From assembly GCF_003030465.1 (NCBI RefSeq), contig NZ_CP028339.1:3232041-3296040 (forward strand): a DNA stretch of 64,000 bases. The letters run 5' to 3'. This document shows, piece by piece, positions 50,119-59,649 of the stretch; position 1 is the first letter of the stretch; every line of letters begins with the position of its first letter. This stretch comes from Thauera aromatica K172 (GTDB taxonomy: Bacteria; Pseudomonadota; Gammaproteobacteria; Burkholderiales; Rhodocyclaceae). The notes beneath the pieces were generated by a model. It did not search any database. It worked only from the letters and a program-made list of their open reading frames with translations, and was not told where the DNA came from. Made by a program: the position numbers and the translations under genes.

Positions 50119-51063
50119 ATGATCAAGCACGGACTCCAGATCTTCGCCTGCAACGCCAGCCGCGAACTCGCCGGCGACATCAGCCAGCGCCTCGGCCTGC
50201 GCCCGGGCGCGCTCGACATCTCGCGCTTTTCCAACGACAACCTGCGCGTCCAGGTGCGGGAAAACGTGCGCGAACGCGACGTATTCGTCGTGCAGTCGTT
50301 CACCGAGCCGGTCAGCGAGCACATCATGGAGCTGCTGATCACGCTCGATGCGCTGCGCAGCGCTTCGGCGCAGCGCATCACCGCGGTGATCCCCTATTAC
50401 TCCTACGCTCGCTCGGACAAGAAGGACGCGCCGCGGATCTCCATCACCGGGCGGCTGATCGCCGACCTGCTGCACACCGCCGGCGCCGACCGCGTGCTCA
50501 CCATGGACCTGCACGCCGATCAGGTGCATGGTTTCTTCAGCGTGCCGGTGGATCACCTGACCGCGGTGTCGATCATCGCCGAGCATTTCCGCAACCGCCA
50601 CGACCTGGCGCAGATGGTCGCGGTCGCCACCGACGCCGGCGGCGCCAAGCGCGCCGGGCGCTTCTCCGAGGCGCTCGGCATTCCGCTGGCGATCATCGAC
50701 AAGCGCCGGGTATCGGACACTGCAGTAAAGCAGGGCCACGTGGTGGGCGAAGTCGCCGGCCGCGACGCGGTGATCTTCGAAGACGAGATCGCCACCGGCG
50801 GCACCCTGCTGTCCTCGATCGCCACCCTCCACGCCGCCGGCGCGCGCAGCATCCATGCCGCCGCCACCCACGGCGTGCTGTGCGGCCCGGCGATCGAACG
50901 CCTGGGCGAGGCCGCGCTCGACTCCATCGTCGTCACCAACACCGTCCACCTGTCAGCGGCAAAGCGCCTCGACAAGCTCACCGTGCTCGACGTCGCCCCG
51001 CTCTTCGCCGCCGCGATCGAGCGCATCCACAGCGGCCAGAGCGTGGGCGCGCTGTTCGAATAA
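50119..51063 (+). CDS. Ribose-phosphate pyrophosphokinase-like PRPP synthetase
   Basis: 314 aa, usual Prs length. ATP/ribose-phosphate motifs SFTEPVSEHIMELLITLDAL, VIPYYSYARSDKKDAPRISI, MDLHADQVHGFF and the PRPP loop IFEDEIATGGTLL. Makes PRPP from ribose-5-phosphate and ATP. Whether it is the main prs of the genome or a second copy is unclear, as it sits apart from ispE/pth-type neighbours. AGGAGG upstream. Confidence 0.88.
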   Translation: MIKHGLQIFACNASRELAGDISQRLGLRPGALDISRFSNDNLRVQVRENVRERDVFVVQSFTEPVSEHIMELLITLDALRSASAQRITAVIPYYSYARSDKKDAPRISITGRLIADLLHTAGADRVLTMDLHADQVHGFFSVPVDHLTAVSIIAEHFRNRHDLAQMVAVATDAGGAKRAGRFSEALGIPLAIIDKRRVSDTAVKQGHVVGEVAGRDAVIFEDEIATGGTLLSSIATLHAAGARSIHAAATHGVLCGPAIERLGEAALDSIVVTNTVHLSAAKRLDKLTVLDVAPLFAAAIERIHSGQSVGALFE

Positions 51064-51073
51064 CGGCCGCGAC

Positions 51074-51592
51074 TCAGGCCGCCGCGGCGCCGAGCAGGGC
51101 TTCGTAGATCCGCAGGTCGGCCGCCGAGAAGCAGCAGAACACCACCTCCTGCACCGTCTCCTGCGCCGCCGTCGCCGCGCGCACGGTAGCGACCGCGATG
51201 CGCGCGGCCTCCTCGACCGGGTAGCCGTAAACGCCGGTGCTGATCGCGGGAAAGGCGAGCGAGCGCACCCCGGCGGCGACCGCGAGCTCGACCGCATGCC
51301 GGTAGCAGGAAGCGAGCAGCGCGGCCTCCCCGCCACCGCCACCGTGCCACACCGGACCGACGGTGTGGATCACGAAGCGCGCCGGCAGGCGAAAACCCGG
51401 CGTCAGGCGCGCCTCCCCGGTCGGGCAGCCGCCCAAGAGGCGGCAGGCGGCGAGCAGCTCCGGCCCCGCGGCGCGGTGGATCGCCCCATCGACCCCGCCA
51501 CCGCCGAGCAGGGAGGTGTTCGCGGCGTTGACGATGGCATCGACGGCGAGGGTGGTGATGTCGGCCTGGATGGCACGGAGCAAGATTGTCAT
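51074..51592 (-). CDS. Macrodomain O-acetyl-ADP-ribose deacetylase-like protein
   Basis: 172 aa. [20 protein letters not shown] and [15 protein letters not shown] plus [17 protein letters not shown] match the YmdB/MacroD-type group that removes ADP-ribose or O-acetyl-ADP-ribose adducts. Lies between a PRPP synthetase and the pyridine-nucleotide transhydrogenase operon. Confidence 0.92.
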   Translation of the reverse strand: MTILLRAIQADITTLAVDAIVNAANTSLLGGGGVDGAIHRAAGPELLAACRLLGGCPTGEARLTPGFRLPARFVIHTVGPVWHGGGGGEAALLASCYRHAVELAVAAGVRSLAFPAISTGVYGYPVEEAARIAVATVRAATAAQETVQEVVFCCFSAADLRIYEALLGAAAA

Positions 51593-51631
51593 GCTGCGGT
51601 CTCCACAAATGCGAGTGCCAAGCCCCCTTGC

Positions 51632-53005
51632 TCAGGCCTCCAGCGCCTTCACGTGGGTGATGACCTCGCCGATGATCTGCTGCGCACTGCCGTACAGCAT
51701 GCGGCAGTTGTCCTTGAAGAACAATGCATTCTCGATTCCGGAGTAGCCCGCACCCTGACCGCGTTTGACCACGATCACGTTCTGCGCCATGTCGACGTTG
51801 AGGATCGGCATGCCGTAGATCGGACTCGACTTGTCCGTGCGCGCGACCGGATTGACCACGTCGTTGGCGCCGATCACCAGGGCCACGTCGGCCTGCGGGA
51901 AATCGGCGTTGATCTCCTCGAGGTCGAAGATCTTGTCGTAGGGCACACCCGCTTCCGCAAGCAGCACATTCATGTGGCCCGGCATGCGGCCGGCGACCGG
52001 ATGGATCGCGAACACTACCTCGACCCCGCCCTCCTCCAGCAGCTGTGCCATTTCCCACACCTTGTGCTGCGCGCCGGCGACCGCCATGCCGTAGCCCGGC
52101 ACGATCACCACTTTCGATGCGTACCGCATCACCGAGGCGCCGTCCAGGGCCGACAGCTCCTTGATCGCCCCCTCGATCGCGGCACCGCCGCCCGCCGCTG
52201 CACCCGTGATCGGGGTGAAGATGACATTCCGGATCGGGCGGTTCATCGCCTTCGCCATCAGCTGGGTGAGCAGCGTGCCGGACGCCCCCACGACGATGCC
52301 GGCGACGATCAGCGCCGGGTTGCCGAGCACGAAGCCTTCGAAGCCGACCGCCAGCCCGGTGAAGGCATTCAGCAGCGAGATCACCACCGGCATGTCGGCG
52401 CCGCCGATCGGCATGGTAAGAATGGCCCCCAGGGCAAGCGCAACGACGAAGAATGCGATCACCGTTGCCGGCGCAGCGGCACCGCCGAGGACGATGGAAG
52501 CGCCGAGCACGACGGCCAGGCCGGCAAGGACGACATTGACCGCATTCTGCGCCGGCAGCCGCCAGGCTCGGGTCATCAGCCCCTGCAGCTTGGCGAACGC
52601 GACGCACGAGCCGGAAAAGGCCACCGCACCGATCAGCGCGCCGAGCACCGCGAGCGTCGAGGCCAGCGCACCATGCGCCCCGCCGCGCGCGAACTCGAGC
52701 GCCGCGATCGCGGCTGCGGCCCCGCCGCCCATGCCGTTATAGATCGCGACCATTTGCGGCATGTCGGTCATCCTGACCGTCTTTCCGCTCCACCACGCCA
52801 GCGCACCGCCGGTAGCGATGGCGGCGACCATCAGTCCGACGTTCTGCATGCCGGGGGTAAGAAAGGTGACGAGCGTGGCTGCGATCATCGCGTAGCCCGC
52901 CCACACCACGCCCTTGCGCGCGGTGACCGGCGAACTCATCGCCTTCAGGCCGAGGATGAAGACGACGGCGACGACGAAATAGACGAACTGGATCGGCGTG
53001 CTCAT
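51632..53005 (-). CDS. pntB: NAD(P) transhydrogenase subunit beta
   Basis: 457 aa, eight to nine TM helices followed by the cytosolic NADP-binding dIII domain (from about residue 285: VVIVPGYGMAVAGAQHKVWE, INADFPQADVALVIGANDVV). With PntA it couples proton influx to hydride transfer from NADH to NADP+. Overlaps pntA2 by 4 nt. Confidence 0.95.
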   Translation of the reverse strand: MSTPIQFVYFVVAVVFILGLKAMSSPVTARKGVVWAGYAMIAATLVTFLTPGMQNVGLMVAAIATGGALAWWSGKTVRMTDMPQMVAIYNGMGGGAAAAIAALEFARGGAHGALASTLAVLGALIGAVAFSGSCVAFAKLQGLMTRAWRLPAQNAVNVVLAGLAVVLGASIVLGGAAAPATVIAFFVVALALGAILTMPIGGADMPVVISLLNAFTGLAVGFEGFVLGNPALIVAGIVVGASGTLLTQLMAKAMNRPIRNVIFTPITGAAAGGGAAIEGAIKELSALDGASVMRYASKVVIVPGYGMAVAGAQHKVWEMAQLLEEGGVEVVFAIHPVAGRMPGHMNVLLAEAGVPYDKIFDLEEINADFPQADVALVIGANDVVNPVARTDKSSPIYGMPILNVDMAQNVIVVKRGQGAGYSGIENALFFKDNCRMLYGSAQQIIGEVITHVKALEA

Positions 53006-53307
53006 CGTGCACCTCCGGCCTTGTTGCCGCCCGGCTTGAACATCGCGAGCATGCGCTCGGTCACCACGTAGCCACCGGCGGCATTGGCCGCGCCGAGAAA
53101 CACCGCGACGAAACCGATCGCCAGTTGCACCGGCTCGTCCGGGTCGGCGTGCCCGAGCACGACCATCGCGCCGACGAGCACGACGCCGTGGACGAAGTTC
53201 GAACCGCTCATCAAGGGCGTGTGCAGGATCACCGGCACCCGCGAGATCACCTCGTAACCGGTGAACGCGGCCAGCATGAAAATATAGAGCGCTGCAATGC
53301 CTTCCAT
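53002..53307 (-). CDS. pntAB: NAD(P) transhydrogenase subunit alpha part 2
   Basis: 101 aa membrane part (dII) of the split alpha subunit: IAALYIFMLAAFTGYEVISR and NFVHGVVLVGAMVVLG helices. Split alpha subunits are common in alpha- and betaproteobacteria. ATG follows the pntA1 stop directly with GGAGGAGG upstream. Confidence 0.94.
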   Translation of the reverse strand: MEGIAALYIFMLAAFTGYEVISRVPVILHTPLMSGSNFVHGVVLVGAMVVLGHADPDEPVQLAIGFVAVFLGAANAAGGYVVTERMLAMFKPGGNKAGGAR

Positions 53308-54453
53308 TTACACCTCCTCCTGTTCCGGGGTCAGTCCCAGCGCCTGGCGCACGCCGGCGTGGCGCACTTCGCCGTTATGGGTCAGACAGCTGCCTGCAAT
53401 CACCTCGTCGCCCCAGTCGAGGGCGAGCGCACCATCCTTGATGAAAGGGGCGATGAAGTTGAAGAGGTTCTTCGCGATCATCTCGGAGGCATGGATCGGC
53501 ATGCGACTCGCAATGTGTGTGGGGCCGATCACGAGCACATCGTCGATCCACACCTTCTCACCCGCCACCGTGCCCTCGACGTTACCGCCCGATTCGGCCG
53601 CCATATCGACGACGACCGCGCCCGGTTTCATGCGCGCGAGCATTGCCGCCGTGACGATGCGCGGGGCACGCCGGCCTGGAATCGCCGCGGTCGTGATCAG
53701 CGCGTCGCACTGTGCGATCGCCTTCGCCAGCCGCTCGGCCTGCTGCGCCTTTTCCTCTTCGGTGAGTTCCCGCGCATAGCCGCCGGCCCCCGCGGCCGCC
53801 ACCCCGGTGTCGATGAACTTCGCCCCCAGCGACTCGATCTGCTCGCGCGTCTCGGGGCGCACGTCATAGGCCTCGACCATCGCGCCGATACGCCGCGCGG
53901 TGGCGATCGCCTGCAGCCCCGCGACTCCGGCGCCGATCACGAGCACCTTCGCCGGGCGGATCGTACCGGCCGCGTAGGTGAGCATCGGGAAGAACTTCGG
54001 GCTATGGTCGGCGGCGATCAGCGCGCACTCGTAGCCGGCGACCGCCCCCTGACTCGACAGGATATCCATGCTCTGCGCGCGCGAGATGCGCGGCAGAAGC
54101 TCCATCGCGAAGGCGGTGATGCCCCGCTCCATGAACAGCCGGACGCGCTCCTCGCTCGACCACGGCTGCAGCAGGCCCAGTAGAACGCTGCCTGGCTTCA
54201 TCGCCGCAATGGACTCCGTGCGGGGAGGCTGCACGCACAGTACGACATCGGCGGCCGCAAACACCTCGCCCGCACTCGCGGCGAAACGGACGTCGGCGAA
54301 CATGTCGTCACCGAGATGGGCAGATACGCCGGCGCCGGATTGCATCAGCAGCTGGGCGCCGAGCTCCCGATATTTTCGGACCACATCCGGTACCACGCAC
54401 AGGCGGCGCTCGCCCACTACAACTTCAGTCGGTATTCCTATCGTCAATGGCAT
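53308..54453 (-). CDS. pntAA: NAD(P) transhydrogenase subunit alpha part 1
   Basis: 381 aa, NAD-binding dI domain. Begins MPLTIGIPTEVVVGERRLCV; NAD-binding KVLVIGAGVAGLQAIATARR and TAAIPGRRAPRIVTAAMLA are canonical. AAAGGA precedes ATG 54453. The 215 nt between this gene and etfA (54454-54668) show no clear promoter or terminator. Confidence 0.95.
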   Translation of the reverse strand: MPLTIGIPTEVVVGERRLCVVPDVVRKYRELGAQLLMQSGAGVSAHLGDDMFADVRFAASAGEVFAAADVVLCVQPPRTESIAAMKPGSVLLGLLQPWSSEERVRLFMERGITAFAMELLPRISRAQSMDILSSQGAVAGYECALIAADHSPKFFPMLTYAAGTIRPAKVLVIGAGVAGLQAIATARRIGAMVEAYDVRPETREQIESLGAKFIDTGVAAAGAGGYARELTEEEKAQQAERLAKAIAQCDALITTAAIPGRRAPRIVTAAMLARMKPGAVVVDMAAESGGNVEGTVAGEKVWIDDVLVIGPTHIASRMPIHASEMIAKNLFNFIAPFIKDGALALDWGDEVIAGSCLTHNGEVRHAGVRQALGLTPEQEEV

Positions 54454-54668
54454 CGCCTGTTTCCTTTCATGCCGAGGGCCGCGCAGCCTGGGGAGCGGGC
54501 AGCGCGGGTACGACGGACAAATATGCTGGTTGCACAACAGAGAAAGCGGCCGGTTCACCGGTCAATCCGATGAACCGGCCAAAAATGGCGGCGCGGGAGG
54601 AGAAGGAGTGGCAAGCGCCGCCGGATGACACTTCATGAACTTACAGCTTCAGGCACCCCGCCCCCGGG

Positions 54669-55616
54669 CTACCGTGCAATCGCTGCCGCCAGTTCGGGAA
54701 CGGTTTCGAACAGGTCGCCGACCAGGCCGTAGTCGGCGACCTGGAAGATCGGCGCTTCGGGGTCCTTGTTGATCGCCACGATCACCTTCGAATCCTTCAT
54801 CCCGGCCAGGTGCTGGATCGCGCCCGAAATGCCGACCGCGATATAGAGCTGCGGCGCGACGATCTTGCCGGTCTGGCCGACCTGGTAGTCGTTGGGCACG
54901 TAGCCGGCATCGACCGCGGCGCGGCTGGCGCCGAGCGCGGCACCGAGCTTGTCGGCGAGCGGCTCGAGGAGCTTGTGGTAGTTCTCGCCGCTGCCCAGGC
55001 CGCGACCGCCGGAGACGATGATCTTCGCCGCTCCCAGCTCGGGGCGGGCGCTCTTGGTGATCTCGCGCCCGACCAGGGCGGCAACGCCCAGGTCGGCTGC
55101 AGCGGCGACCGCCTCGATCGGGGCGGCACTCCCCTCGCCCGCGGCATCGAACGCGGTGGTGCGCACGGTGATGAGCTTGATCGCATCGGCGCTCTTCACC
55201 GTGGCCAGCGCGTTGCCGGCGTAGATCGGACGCACGAAGGTGTCGGCCGATTCGATCGCGACGATGTCGCTGATCTGGGCAACGTCGAGCAGCGCCGCCA
55301 CCCGCGGCAGCATGTTCTTGCCCGCCGAGGTGGCCGGCACGAGGACGTGGCTGTAGTCGCCGGCCAGCCCCTGCACCAGCTCGGCGACGTTCTCCGCGGT
55401 CTGCGCCTCGTAGTGCGGCGCATCGCACACCCGCACCTTGGCCACGCCGGCGATCTTCGCCGCCGCTTCGGCCGCCGCGCCGCAGCCGGCACCGGCCACC
55501 AGGACGTGGATGTCCGCTGCCAGCAGCGTGCCCAGCTTCGCCGCCGCGCTCACGGTGTTGAGGGTGGCGGCCTTGATCGAATGGTTGTCGTGTTCGGCAA
55601 TGACGAGAATGGTCAT
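54669..55616 (-). CDS. etfA: Electron transfer flavoprotein alpha subunit
   Basis: 315 aa. C-terminal FAD-binding domain with [27 protein letters not shown] and [16 protein letters not shown]. Takes electrons from acyl-CoA dehydrogenases to ETF-ubiquinone oxidoreductase. 90 nt after etfB stop, with an inverted repeat in between. Confidence 0.96.
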   Translation of the reverse strand: MTILVIAEHDNHSIKAATLNTVSAAAKLGTLLAADIHVLVAGAGCGAAAEAAAKIAGVAKVRVCDAPHYEAQTAENVAELVQGLAGDYSHVLVPATSAGKNMLPRVAALLDVAQISDIVAIESADTFVRPIYAGNALATVKSADAIKLITVRTTAFDAAGEGSAAPIEAVAAAADLGVAALVGREITKSARPELGAAKIIVSGGRGLGSGENYHKLLEPLADKLGAALGASRAAVDAGYVPNDYQVGQTGKIVAPQLYIAVGISGAIQHLAGMKDSKVIVAINKDPEAPIFQVADYGLVGDLFETVPELAAAIAR

Positions 55617-55635
55617 GACATCCTCCGCCGGGCCG

Positions 55636-55664
55636 CCCCAAGGAGGGTGTCCGCCCCCTTGGGG
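55636..55664. repeat. Inverted repeat between etfB and etfA
   Basis: CCCCAAGG (55636-55643) and CCTTGGGG (55657-55664), with a 13-nt loop and flanking G/C extensions. Such C-rich palindromes recur in intergenic spaces of related genomes as far as I recall. It may attenuate or stabilise the etfBA transcript. Confidence 0.5.
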
Positions 55665-55706
55665 GGCAATGTAGCGGCGCCAGCCGCAAATATGGGGGTC
55701 GTCATC

Positions 55707-56456
55707 TCAGATCACCTTCGCTACGTTCTTCAGTTTGTCGACCAGCTGCGCGACGTCGGCGACGCGCTCGCCCGCGCTGCGCTTGGGCGGCTCGGATACT
55801 TTCAGCGTGGTGAGGCGCGGCACCACATCGACGCCGAGATCGGCCGGCTTGACCGTGTCGAGCGGCTTTTTCTTCGCCTTCATGATGTTGGGGAGAGTGG
55901 CGTAGCGCGGCTCATTGAGGCGCAGGTCGGTGCTGACCACCGCCGGCAGGCTCACCGACAGGGTTTCCAGCCCGCCGTCGATCTCGCGCGTCACCTGCGC
56001 ACGGCCGCCTTCGAGCACCAGCTTCGAGGCGAAGGTCGCCTGCGGCCAGCCCGCCAGCGCCGCCAGCATCTGCCCGGTCTGGTTGGCGTCGTCGTCGATC
56101 GCCTGCTTGCCGCAGATCACCAGGTTCGGCGCTTCCTTGTCGCACACCGCCTTCAGCAGCTTGGCCACCGCCAGCGGCTGCAGCTCGACGTCCGTTTCCA
56201 CCAGGATGCCGCGGTCGGCACCGATCGCCATCGCCGCGCGCAGGGTCTCCTGGCACGCGCCGATACCGCAGGTGACCGCCACCACTTCGCTCGCCACGCC
56301 GGCTTCCTTCAGCCGCACCGCCTCTTCCACCGCGATCTCGTCGAACGGGTTCATGCTCATCTTGACGTTGGCGATGTCCACGCCGCTGCCGTCGGCCTTC
56401 ACGCGCACCTTGACGTTGTAGTCGACCACGCGTTTGACAGGGATCAGGATCTTCAT
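55707..56456 (-). CDS. etfB: Electron transfer flavoprotein beta subunit
   Basis: 249 aa from ATG 56456. Begins [20 protein letters not shown]; the signature [11 protein letters not shown] and [16 protein letters not shown], with [12 protein letters not shown] near the C-terminus, are typical. Forms the heterodimer with EtfA. A longer start at 56522 is unlikely. Confidence 0.96.
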   Translation of the reverse strand: MKILIPVKRVVDYNVKVRVKADGSGVDIANVKMSMNPFDEIAVEEAVRLKEAGVASEVVAVTCGIGACQETLRAAMAIGADRGILVETDVELQPLAVAKLLKAVCDKEAPNLVICGKQAIDDDANQTGQMLAALAGWPQATFASKLVLEGGRAQVTREIDGGLETLSVSLPAVVSTDLRLNEPRYATLPNIMKAKKKPLDTVKPADLGVDVVPRLTTLKVSEPPKRSAGERVADVAQLVDKLKNVAKVI

Positions 56457-56575
56457 GCTTGCTCCAGAGTGTTTTTCTTGCGCCCGGCGACCGGGGGCGG
56501 CCGATCCGCCGCTCTTCAGCACGGCGAACTTCGCGCTCAGCGTATTTTTGGCGGCCGGGCCGGAGCGCCTACGGT

Positions 56576-57013
56576 TCAGCGATAAACGAGGACCGGAAGC
56601 TTGGAATGGAGCAGAACCTTTTGGGTCTGCGATCCGAGCAACAGCCCCTTTACCCCCCGATACCCGTGCGAGGCCATCACAATCAGGTCACAGCATTTCT
56701 GTTCGGCCGTTGCGATGATTGCTTCGTAGGGTTCGCCCGCACTCACCGCGATCGCCTGGCAGCGGACGCCCTCCGCCGCCGCCAGCGCCTCGGACAGAAT
56801 CGACCTTGCATGCGCTTCGGCACGTGCGGCGTAGCCCTCGGGATCCATCACCCGCGACAACTCCGATTCGCCGTGAAGCAAGCTGCCGGGATCGGATTTG
56901 GCATAGAAGAACGTGAGCTCGGCGCCAATCTCGCGCGCGAGCGCCACGGCCTTGTCGACGGCACCGCAGGAAAGAGGCGAGCCATCGATCGGACAAAGTA
57001 AGTGACGAAACAC
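56576..57013 (-). CDS. Universal stress protein (UspA family)
   Basis: 145 aa from GTG 57013 with GGAG at 7 nt. [20 protein letters not shown] opens the fold, and the ATP-binding Gly pattern is seen in [17 protein letters not shown], ending with [13 protein letters not shown]. It lies 18 nt after the MMPL transporter gene and is likely the last gene of that operon. Confidence 0.9.
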   Translation of the reverse strand: MFRHLLCPIDGSPLSCGAVDKAVALAREIGAELTFFYAKSDPGSLLHGESELSRVMDPEGYAARAEAHARSILSEALAAAEGVRCQAIAVSAGEPYEAIIATAEQKCCDLIVMASHGYRGVKGLLLGSQTQKVLLHSKLPVLVYR

Positions 57014-57030
57014 ATCCAGCTCCAGGGGGA

Positions 57031-59649
57031 TCAAATCGTGGATTCTTGGAGAACCGCGGCAGCGCTCTCCACCGGCTCGCGTTGCTCGAGCTCGGGGCTT
57101 GCGGGCGAGCGCGCCGCGGCGGGAGCCGCATACCCTGCGGTCCGCGCATCGGCCACGTCGGCAAGGTCTGCACGGTCTTGCTGCGCGACCTGTTTCGGCC
57201 GCAGCAGGAAATGCCCGAGCGCGGGCAGCAGGATCAGTGCGCCGAGCATGTTCCAGCCCTGCGCGGCTTTTTTCGGCCGCAGCAGGAAATGCCCCAACGC
57301 CGGCAGCAGGATCAGTGCGCCGAGCATGTTCCAGATGAACATGAAGGCGAGCAGAATGCCCATGTCGGCCTGGAACTTGATCGGCGACCAGGCCCAGGTG
57401 GCCACGGCCAGGCCCAGGGTGATGCCGGTGAGCACCACCACCTTGCCGGTGAAGGTGAGCGCCTTGTAATAGGCTTCGGACAGGCTCATGCCTTCCTTGA
57501 GGCGGGCGAGCGTGACCGTCATCACGTAGAGCGCGTAATCGACGCCGATCCCCACCCCGAGCGCGATCACCGGCAAGGTGGCGACCTTGACCCCGATGTT
57601 GAGCCACACCATCAGCGCCTCGCACAGCACCGAGGTGATCATCAGCGGCACCACCGCACACACCACCGCCCGCCACGAGCGGAAGGTGATGAACGCGAGC
57701 ACGATCACCGCCGCATAGACCAGGAACAGCATCTGCACGTTGGCCTTTCGCACCACGATGTTGGTCGCGGCCTCGATGCCGGCGTTGCCCGCCGCGTTCA
57801 GAAAGCGCACCTCCTCGGTGCCGTGGCGCGCGGCGAACGCTTCGACCACATTCACGACGCTGGCGAGCGTGTCGGCCTTGTGATCCTTCAGGTAGGCATA
57901 GACGGTGAGCAGGTCGCAGTTCTGGTTGAACATCTCGCGCGGGGCGCGGGTGATGATCGCGTTCAACATGTCCTGCGAGCGCGGGATCTCGAACCACTTC
58001 AGGCTGCCCTCGTTCATGCCCGCGTTGGACACCTTGGCCAGCCCGGCCAGCGAGCTGGTCGCCTCCACCCCGGGCAGCTGCTGCAGCTCGCGCTCGAGCG
58101 CATCGACCGCCATCAGCGTGTCGTACTGGCCGCAGGCGTATTGCGGCGTGCGCACCATGACGATGTACACGTCGCTGCTCGCGGCGTAGTTGGCGGTCAT
58201 GAAGGCGTTGTCGCGGTTGTAGCGCGAGTCCGGGCGCAGCTCGGGCGCACCCGGGTCGGTGTCGCCGATCTTGAGCTGAAAGCTCACCGCGAGTCCGAGC
58301 GCCCCCATCACCAGCCCCGCCAGCACCGCGATGCGGGCCCACTTGCGCTGGGTGAAGAGATCGAGGAAGGCCCAGAACGGATGCTTGGCATGCGTGCCGC
58401 TGGCCTCCATGAGCTCGGCCTTCAGGCTGCGCTGGGCCGCCACCGGGCTCACCCCGGTGTACGAGAGCAGGATCGGCAGCAGCACGAGGTTGGTGAAGAT
58501 CAGCACCGCCACCCCGATGCTGGCGGTCACCGCCAGATCCTGGATGACCTGGATGTCGATCACCATCAGCACCGCAAAGCCCACCGCATCGGCCAGGAGC
58601 GCGGTCATCCCGGCCAGGAACAGACGGCGGAAGGTGTAGCGCGCGGCCACCAGGCTGTGCGTGCCGCGGCCGATATCCTGCATGATGCCGTTCATCTTCT
58701 GCGCGCCGTGGCTCATGCCGATGGCGAAGACGAGAAAGGGCACCAGCACCGAGTAGGGGTCGAGCTCGTAACCGAGCGTGGGCAACAGGCCCAGCAGCCA
58801 CACCACGGCCACCACCGAGCACGCCACCACCAGGAGCGTGCTGCGCAGGCAGCGGGTGTACCAGTACAGCACCGCGGTGCAGATGACGATCGCCACGGCG
58901 AAGAACACCATCACCTGCAGCAGGCCCTCGATCAGATCGCCCACCACCTTGGCGAAGCCGGTGACGTGGATCCGGATCGTGTCCGACTCGTATTTCGCGC
59001 GCAATTCCTCGATGCGCTGGGAGAGCGCGTGGTAGTCGATCCGCTCGCCGGTCTCGGCGATCTTGTCCTGCAGCGGCACCAGAATGATGCTCGACTGGTA
59101 GTTGGCCGCGACCAGCTGGCCGATCTCGCCCGAGCGCTCGACATTGACCCGCACCTGCTCGATCGATGCGGGCGAGCCGTCGTAGTCGTCCGGGATCACC
59201 GGGCCGCCGTCGAGCCCTTCCTCGGTGACGCCGGTCCAGCGCACCGCGGGCGCCCACAAGGATTTCATGTAGGGGCGGTCGACGCCGGGCAGCAGGAACA
59301 GCTCGTCGCTGAGCTTGCGCACGGTGTCGAGGTACTCTTCGTCGAAGATGTCCCCTTCGGTGACCGCCACGGCGATGCGCAGGCTGTTGCCCATGCCCGC
59401 GAGCTGGCTGCGGTTGTCGAGGAAGTTCACGACGTACGGGTGGCTGGTCGGGATCATCTTGTCGAACGCGGCGTTCAACTTGAGCCCGAGCGCCTGGTAG
59501 CCGAGCACCAGCGTGGCCAGCAGGCACAGCAGGACGATCAGCAGGCGGTTGTTGAACAGCACGCGCTCGGCCAGCGAACCCGAACGTGCATCGAAGTCGG
59601 CCAGGTTGGCGATCACCGCTTCGGCCGGAAGGGAATGTGCGACAGCCAT
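57031..59649 (-). CDS. MMPL/RND-family transporter with duplicated terminal helix
   Basis: 872 aa. Twelve expected TM helices plus two large periplasmic loops: TM1 FNNRLLIVLLCLLATLVLGY, then a helix bundle (VMVFFAVAIVICTAVLYWY to TNLVLLPILLSY), repeated in the second half (MLFLVYAAVIVLAFITF to the end). This is the RND/HpnN-like (MMPL) family that exports hydrophobic molecules. The C-terminus carries two near-identical copies of WNMLGALILLPALGHFLLRP separated by six residues, so an extra hydrophobic segment is present. ATG overlaps the stop of the YCF48-like gene (TAATG). Longer frames to 61167 are read-through of other genes. Confidence 0.88.
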   Translation of the reverse strand: MAVAHSLPAEAVIANLADFDARSGSLAERVLFNNRLLIVLLCLLATLVLGYQALGLKLNAAFDKMIPTSHPYVVNFLDNRSQLAGMGNSLRIAVAVTEGDIFDEEYLDTVRKLSDELFLLPGVDRPYMKSLWAPAVRWTGVTEEGLDGGPVIPDDYDGSPASIEQVRVNVERSGEIGQLVAANYQSSIILVPLQDKIAETGERIDYHALSQRIEELRAKYESDTIRIHVTGFAKVVGDLIEGLLQVMVFFAVAIVICTAVLYWYTRCLRSTLLVVACSVVAVVWLLGLLPTLGYELDPYSVLVPFLVFAIGMSHGAQKMNGIMQDIGRGTHSLVAARYTFRRLFLAGMTALLADAVGFAVLMVIDIQVIQDLAVTASIGVAVLIFTNLVLLPILLSYTGVSPVAAQRSLKAELMEASGTHAKHPFWAFLDLFTQRKWARIAVLAGLVMGALGLAVSFQLKIGDTDPGAPELRPDSRYNRDNAFMTANYAASSDVYIVMVRTPQYACGQYDTLMAVDALERELQQLPGVEATSSLAGLAKVSNAGMNEGSLKWFEIPRSQDMLNAIITRAPREMFNQNCDLLTVYAYLKDHKADTLASVVNVVEAFAARHGTEEVRFLNAAGNAGIEAATNIVVRKANVQMLFLVYAAVIVLAFITFRSWRAVVCAVVPLMITSVLCEALMVWLNIGVKVATLPVIALGVGIGVDYALYVMTVTLARLKEGMSLSEAYYKALTFTGKVVVLTGITLGLAVATWAWSPIKFQADMGILLAFMFIWNMLGALILLPALGHFLLRPKKAAQGWNMLGALILLPALGHFLLRPKQVAQQDRADLADVADARTAGYAAPAAARSPASPELEQREPVESAAAVLQESTI
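57193..57334. repeat. 78-bp in-frame tandem duplication in the transporter gene
   Basis: 64-nt blocks 57193-57256 and 57271-57334 are 61/64 identical, offset 78 bp (26 codons). Three mismatches in the block show slight divergence. The repeat encodes the last TM helix and the LLRPK motif. Confidence 0.9.
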
